A DNA stretch of 64,000 nt from assembly GCF_010015445.1 (NCBI RefSeq), contig NC_053129.1:20809749-20873748 (forward strand), written 5' to 3'. Below the pieces are notes generated by a model. The model searched no databases. It saw only the letters and a program-made list of their open reading frames with translations, and was not told where the DNA came from. The translations under genes were made by a program, and so were the position numbers. The stretch comes from Perca fluviatilis. Taxonomy: Eukaryota > Chordata > Actinopteri > Perciformes > Percidae. Below, in pieces: positions 1-64,000 of this stretch (positions are counted from its first letter, which is position 1; the number at the start of each line of letters is the position of its first letter).

Positions 1-62891
<62,891 letters not shown>

Positions 62892-63031
62892 CTGTAAGTA
62901 AGAATACAACTTTCTGCATTAACGTGACTTTAAGCAGTGGAAATCATCTCAAAAGGAGGCCTGGAGAGTGGAGCTGTCACAGGCATTGGAGCTGCAGACA
63001 CAAAACATTCAAACATGGTCACTCACTCACA

Positions 63032-63110
<79 letters not shown>

Positions 63111-64000
63111 AGATCTGAAACTTCACAAGGAACACCATAGGTCATTAAAACACTAACAGCTGTTTGAGACTTCACCTCCATGTCTGCTAAACAACGCAAG
63201 GGATAAAAAAACTGGTTTCACACCATGGCCTTAGGCTGACAATCTGGGCATTTACTTATGTGTAAAAAAACGACTCCTATTATAGTAATTGATGATGTAA
63301 TAATGCTGCAAATCGTAGTGTACACTTTTGTAAAGGCTCAGGAACAAACTAGCCAATAATGTCAGAGTTCAAAACAACTACCTGGTTGGTCCCAACAAAC
63401 CATCATACACAGTCAAATCTGAAACTTTATTCTAATGTTCAGTTCTGATGAACAAAGTTTTTGCACTCTATAAGTCGTAAGAGTTCAATAAATACACTGT
63501 CCATCTATGCTGAGTTGGATTCCATTTCGTCAGTAGGTACTAATTTCAGACCCTGACATTGATTTCAGAGGTATCTGACAGAATTATGTAGGATGGCACA
63601 GCATGACTGCATGCAATAGGTTTATCTTCATGCAACCAAGTGATGCTTTTCATATAGTCTAATTCAGTTTTTCAGGGTTCAAAAGTCCCTTGTCCAGAGC
63701 AGCCAACCCTGGACTAGGATTTCTTGCAAGTGGTGAGAGTTTCAAGTAATGAGAGCAAGCGATGAGAGTTTCCCTTAGGGGATTAATTAAATATTGCCTT
63801 GCAATGAAATTTGAATGCCTTTTAATGTGCTAATATTTGCAATTGGCGCTGTCTTTTCTATTTGTAGTTTTTCAGTTTCATAAAGGCCGCTGTGATGTGT
63901 GCTCAACTGTCAGCAGCTCCAAAAATCAAACACCATCTGTCATAATTCCAAATGTTCGATTTGACCTATAGGTCAGCTGGTGCTGCAGTTTCACAAGTTA
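62892..64000. other. upstream 5' UTR intron sequence
   Basis: Sequence upstream of the ATG exon on the minus strand. The exon is preceded by a good acceptor (TACTTACAG), so at least one non-coding first exon and the promoter must lie further upstream. I see no other exon or promoter motif here. The only clear content is a CA microsatellite at about 63034-63108. Confidence 0.6.
63034..63108. repeat. (CA)n microsatellite
   Basis: Pure CA array just upstream of the ATG exon, in the 5' UTR intron. Confidence 0.93.

Overview
The window is vertebrate nuclear DNA, most probably from a ray-finned (teleost) fish. It is filled by one large multi-exon gene on the minus strand. The introns carry repeats typical of fish genomes: a Tc1-like transposon with an open transposase frame, tRNA-derived SINEs, hAT-, TTAA- and TWA-type non-autonomous elements, an L2-like LINE and many long CA/TG microsatellites. 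No bacterial or viral gene organisation is visible.

The gene is utrophin (utrn), the autosomal paralogue of dystrophin. I can trace 50 coding exons, in order and in frame, from the initiator ATG at 62799 down to base 1. Their lengths sum to 7035 nt, exactly 2345 codons, and every splice phase closes. Translation starts with an utrophin-type N-terminus (c1). The two calponin-homology (actin-binding) domains follow (c2-c8, 33.8-41.6 kb), then hinge 1 (c9, 29.7 kb), then a long run of spectrin-like repeats with a proline-rich hinge 2 segment (c16, 25.3 kb). The window ends inside a hinge-3-like segment (c50, 1-89). The last repeats, WW, EF-hand, ZZ and coiled-coil parts lie beyond base 1. Coding exons are numbered c1-c50 here; the matching dystrophin exon (DMD numbering, lengths from memory) is given in brackets.

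Most exons have exactly the length and phase of their dystrophin counterparts. Three exons (c47-c49, 0.65-1.32 kb) match dystrophin exons 48-50, which encode spectrin repeat 19. Mammalian utrophin is described as lacking that repeat, so this gene seems to keep an ancestral repeat. The region matching dystrophin repeat 15 is absent, as in mammalian utrophin, but two short linker exons are present there.

The large first coding intron (41.6-62.7 kb) is a transposon graveyard. It holds an L2-like LINE, a nested element pair, two inverted copies of a TWA-target element, two neighbouring TTAA elements, a hAT MITE with a perfect 8-bp duplication and a SINE. Other introns hold the Tc1-like transposon (10.06-11.69 kb), a hAT MITE with a palindromic duplication (33.4 kb), a second SINE (23.0 kb) and a perfect 28-bp-arm hairpin (37.4 kb). 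I found no second protein gene, no true tRNA gene and no CRISPR array.
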